DNA of 64,000 nucleotides from Pleomorphomonas sp. JP5. Lineage in GTDB: Bacteria > Pseudomonadota > Alphaproteobacteria > Rhizobiales > Pleomorphomonadaceae. The notes beneath the pieces were generated by a model that was not told where the DNA came from, did no database searches, and worked only from the letters and a program-made list of their open reading frames with translations. This document shows positions 63,823-64,000 of the stretch, piece by piece. Made by a program: the position numbers and the translations under genes. The stretch covers positions 62,001 to 126,000 of the forward strand of contig NZ_JAMDLI010000022.1 of assembly GCF_023721815.1 (NCBI RefSeq), written 5' to 3'. Each line of letters starts with the position of its first letter. Position 1 is the stretch's first letter.

Positions 63823-63824
63823 CT
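63750..63824. repeat. Long interrupted inverted repeat
   Basis: A 15-base perfect arm (AATTTGACATTTGAG, 63763-63777) pairs with CTCAAATGTCAAATT (63801-63815). Outside it, AGTGGAGC (63750-63757) pairs with GCTCCACT (63817-63824), with gaps of five and one bases between the two parts. The loop is 23 bases. The outer right arm overlaps the stop of the DUF2842 gene on the minus strand. No T-run follows on either strand. Confidence 0.75.
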
Positions 63825-64000
63825 AGACGCGGCGGTCCGCCTTGGTCATCCAGACGATGAGACCGCCGGCCGGCGGAACCCAGAGCAGGCCTGCCACCAG
63901 ATAGTAGACGAGTTGCCACCAGGCATTCGCGCCGGGGAGCACCGCCACAGCAATGACCATGGCGATCAGAGCGTAGATCGGAACGGTAATCACGAGGATG
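63823..64000 (-). CDS. DUF2842 family membrane protein, C-terminal part
   Basis: The last 58 codons of a minus-strand gene are seen; its start lies beyond the window. The product has two membrane helices: ILVITVPIYALIAMVIAVAV is the first (given here as the leading 20 residues), and YYLVAGLLWVPPAGGLIVWM is the second. It ends TKADRRV. The second helix matches the alphaproteobacterial DUF2842 family. Function unknown. Its stop codon (TAG, 63823-63825) lies in the arm of the inverted repeat. Confidence 0.78.
   Translation of the reverse strand, partial: ILVITVPIYALIAMVIAVAVLPGANAWWQLVYYLVAGLLWVPPAGGLIVWMTKADRRV

Noticed and set aside
46465-64000. Search for a repeated tRNA-Pro 3' end (attachment site) or an integrase downstream
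   Set aside because: Neither was found within the window, so an island is not called as a feature.

Overview
The window is high-GC DNA, about 62-65 % by eye, with dense, codon-biased genes and several gene orders typical of Alphaproteobacteria, most likely Hyphomicrobiales (Rhizobiales). Pointers are the suf order (class V cysteine desulfurase, sufB, sufC, sufD, sufS, sufT-like, sufA), the block ubiquinol-cytochrome c chaperone / DUF177 / plsX / fabH / ihfA / MerR / tRNA-Pro, nusB-thiL, and small alphaproteobacterial families (DUF3126, DUF2842). I cannot fix genus from the sequence alone. No insertion sequence, integrase, CRISPR array, rRNA or phage gene is visible; one tRNA gene is present.

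Layout. 1-15 kb: the end of an aas-type acyl-ACP synthetase, cysE, small alphaproteobacterial proteins, an active-looking GGDEF-EAL protein, an L,D-transpeptidase, the Kup potassium transporter, a CrcB/FluC channel overlapping an RluC-type pseudouridine synthase, a Cache-type sensor with a degenerate GGDEF domain, an orphan GIY-YIG-like protein and an alpha/beta hydrolase with Asp at the nucleophile position. 15-22.5 kb: the suf iron-sulfur assembly operon behind a good sigma70-type promoter. 22.5-35 kb: a PfkB kinase, the two-gene YjjP/YjjB (split ThrE) exporter beside thrS, a chemotaxis receptor, a lone molybdopterin oxidoreductase, a MarC protein and a ClbS/DfsB-like protein. 35-46.5 kb: housekeeping genes nusB, thiL, a DedA/YqaA-type membrane protein, the proton-pumping pyrophosphatase hppA with a structured leader, rarD, a BamE-type lipoprotein, and the lipid block plsX-fabH-ihfA-merR ending at tRNA-Pro(GGG).

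46.5-56 kb looks like the accessory part. A LacI-family regulator with two identical operator copies precedes a complete glucose-type phosphotransferase system: an EIIA-HPr-EI triple fusion and an EIIC-EIIB protein carrying a second EIIB domain that has lost its cysteine. It is followed by a separately controlled three-gene redox module (GlpA-like FAD dehydrogenase, FAD/NAD oxidoreductase, DUF1667 protein) behind an array of DeoR/GlpR-like repeats. A sugar PTS of this kind is uncommon in Alphaproteobacteria, and the block starts just downstream of a tRNA gene. I rate it the most interesting part of the window.

56-64 kb: exopolysaccharide genes (a WcaJ-like priming transferase, an export lipoprotein, and a Wzz/ExoP-like protein whose kinase domain lacks the Walker A lysine), an EamA transporter, and a three-gene metal-chelate/cofactor-type ABC importer with palindromes upstream. 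The window closes with a long interrupted inverted repeat next to the 3' end of a DUF2842 gene cut by the window edge.
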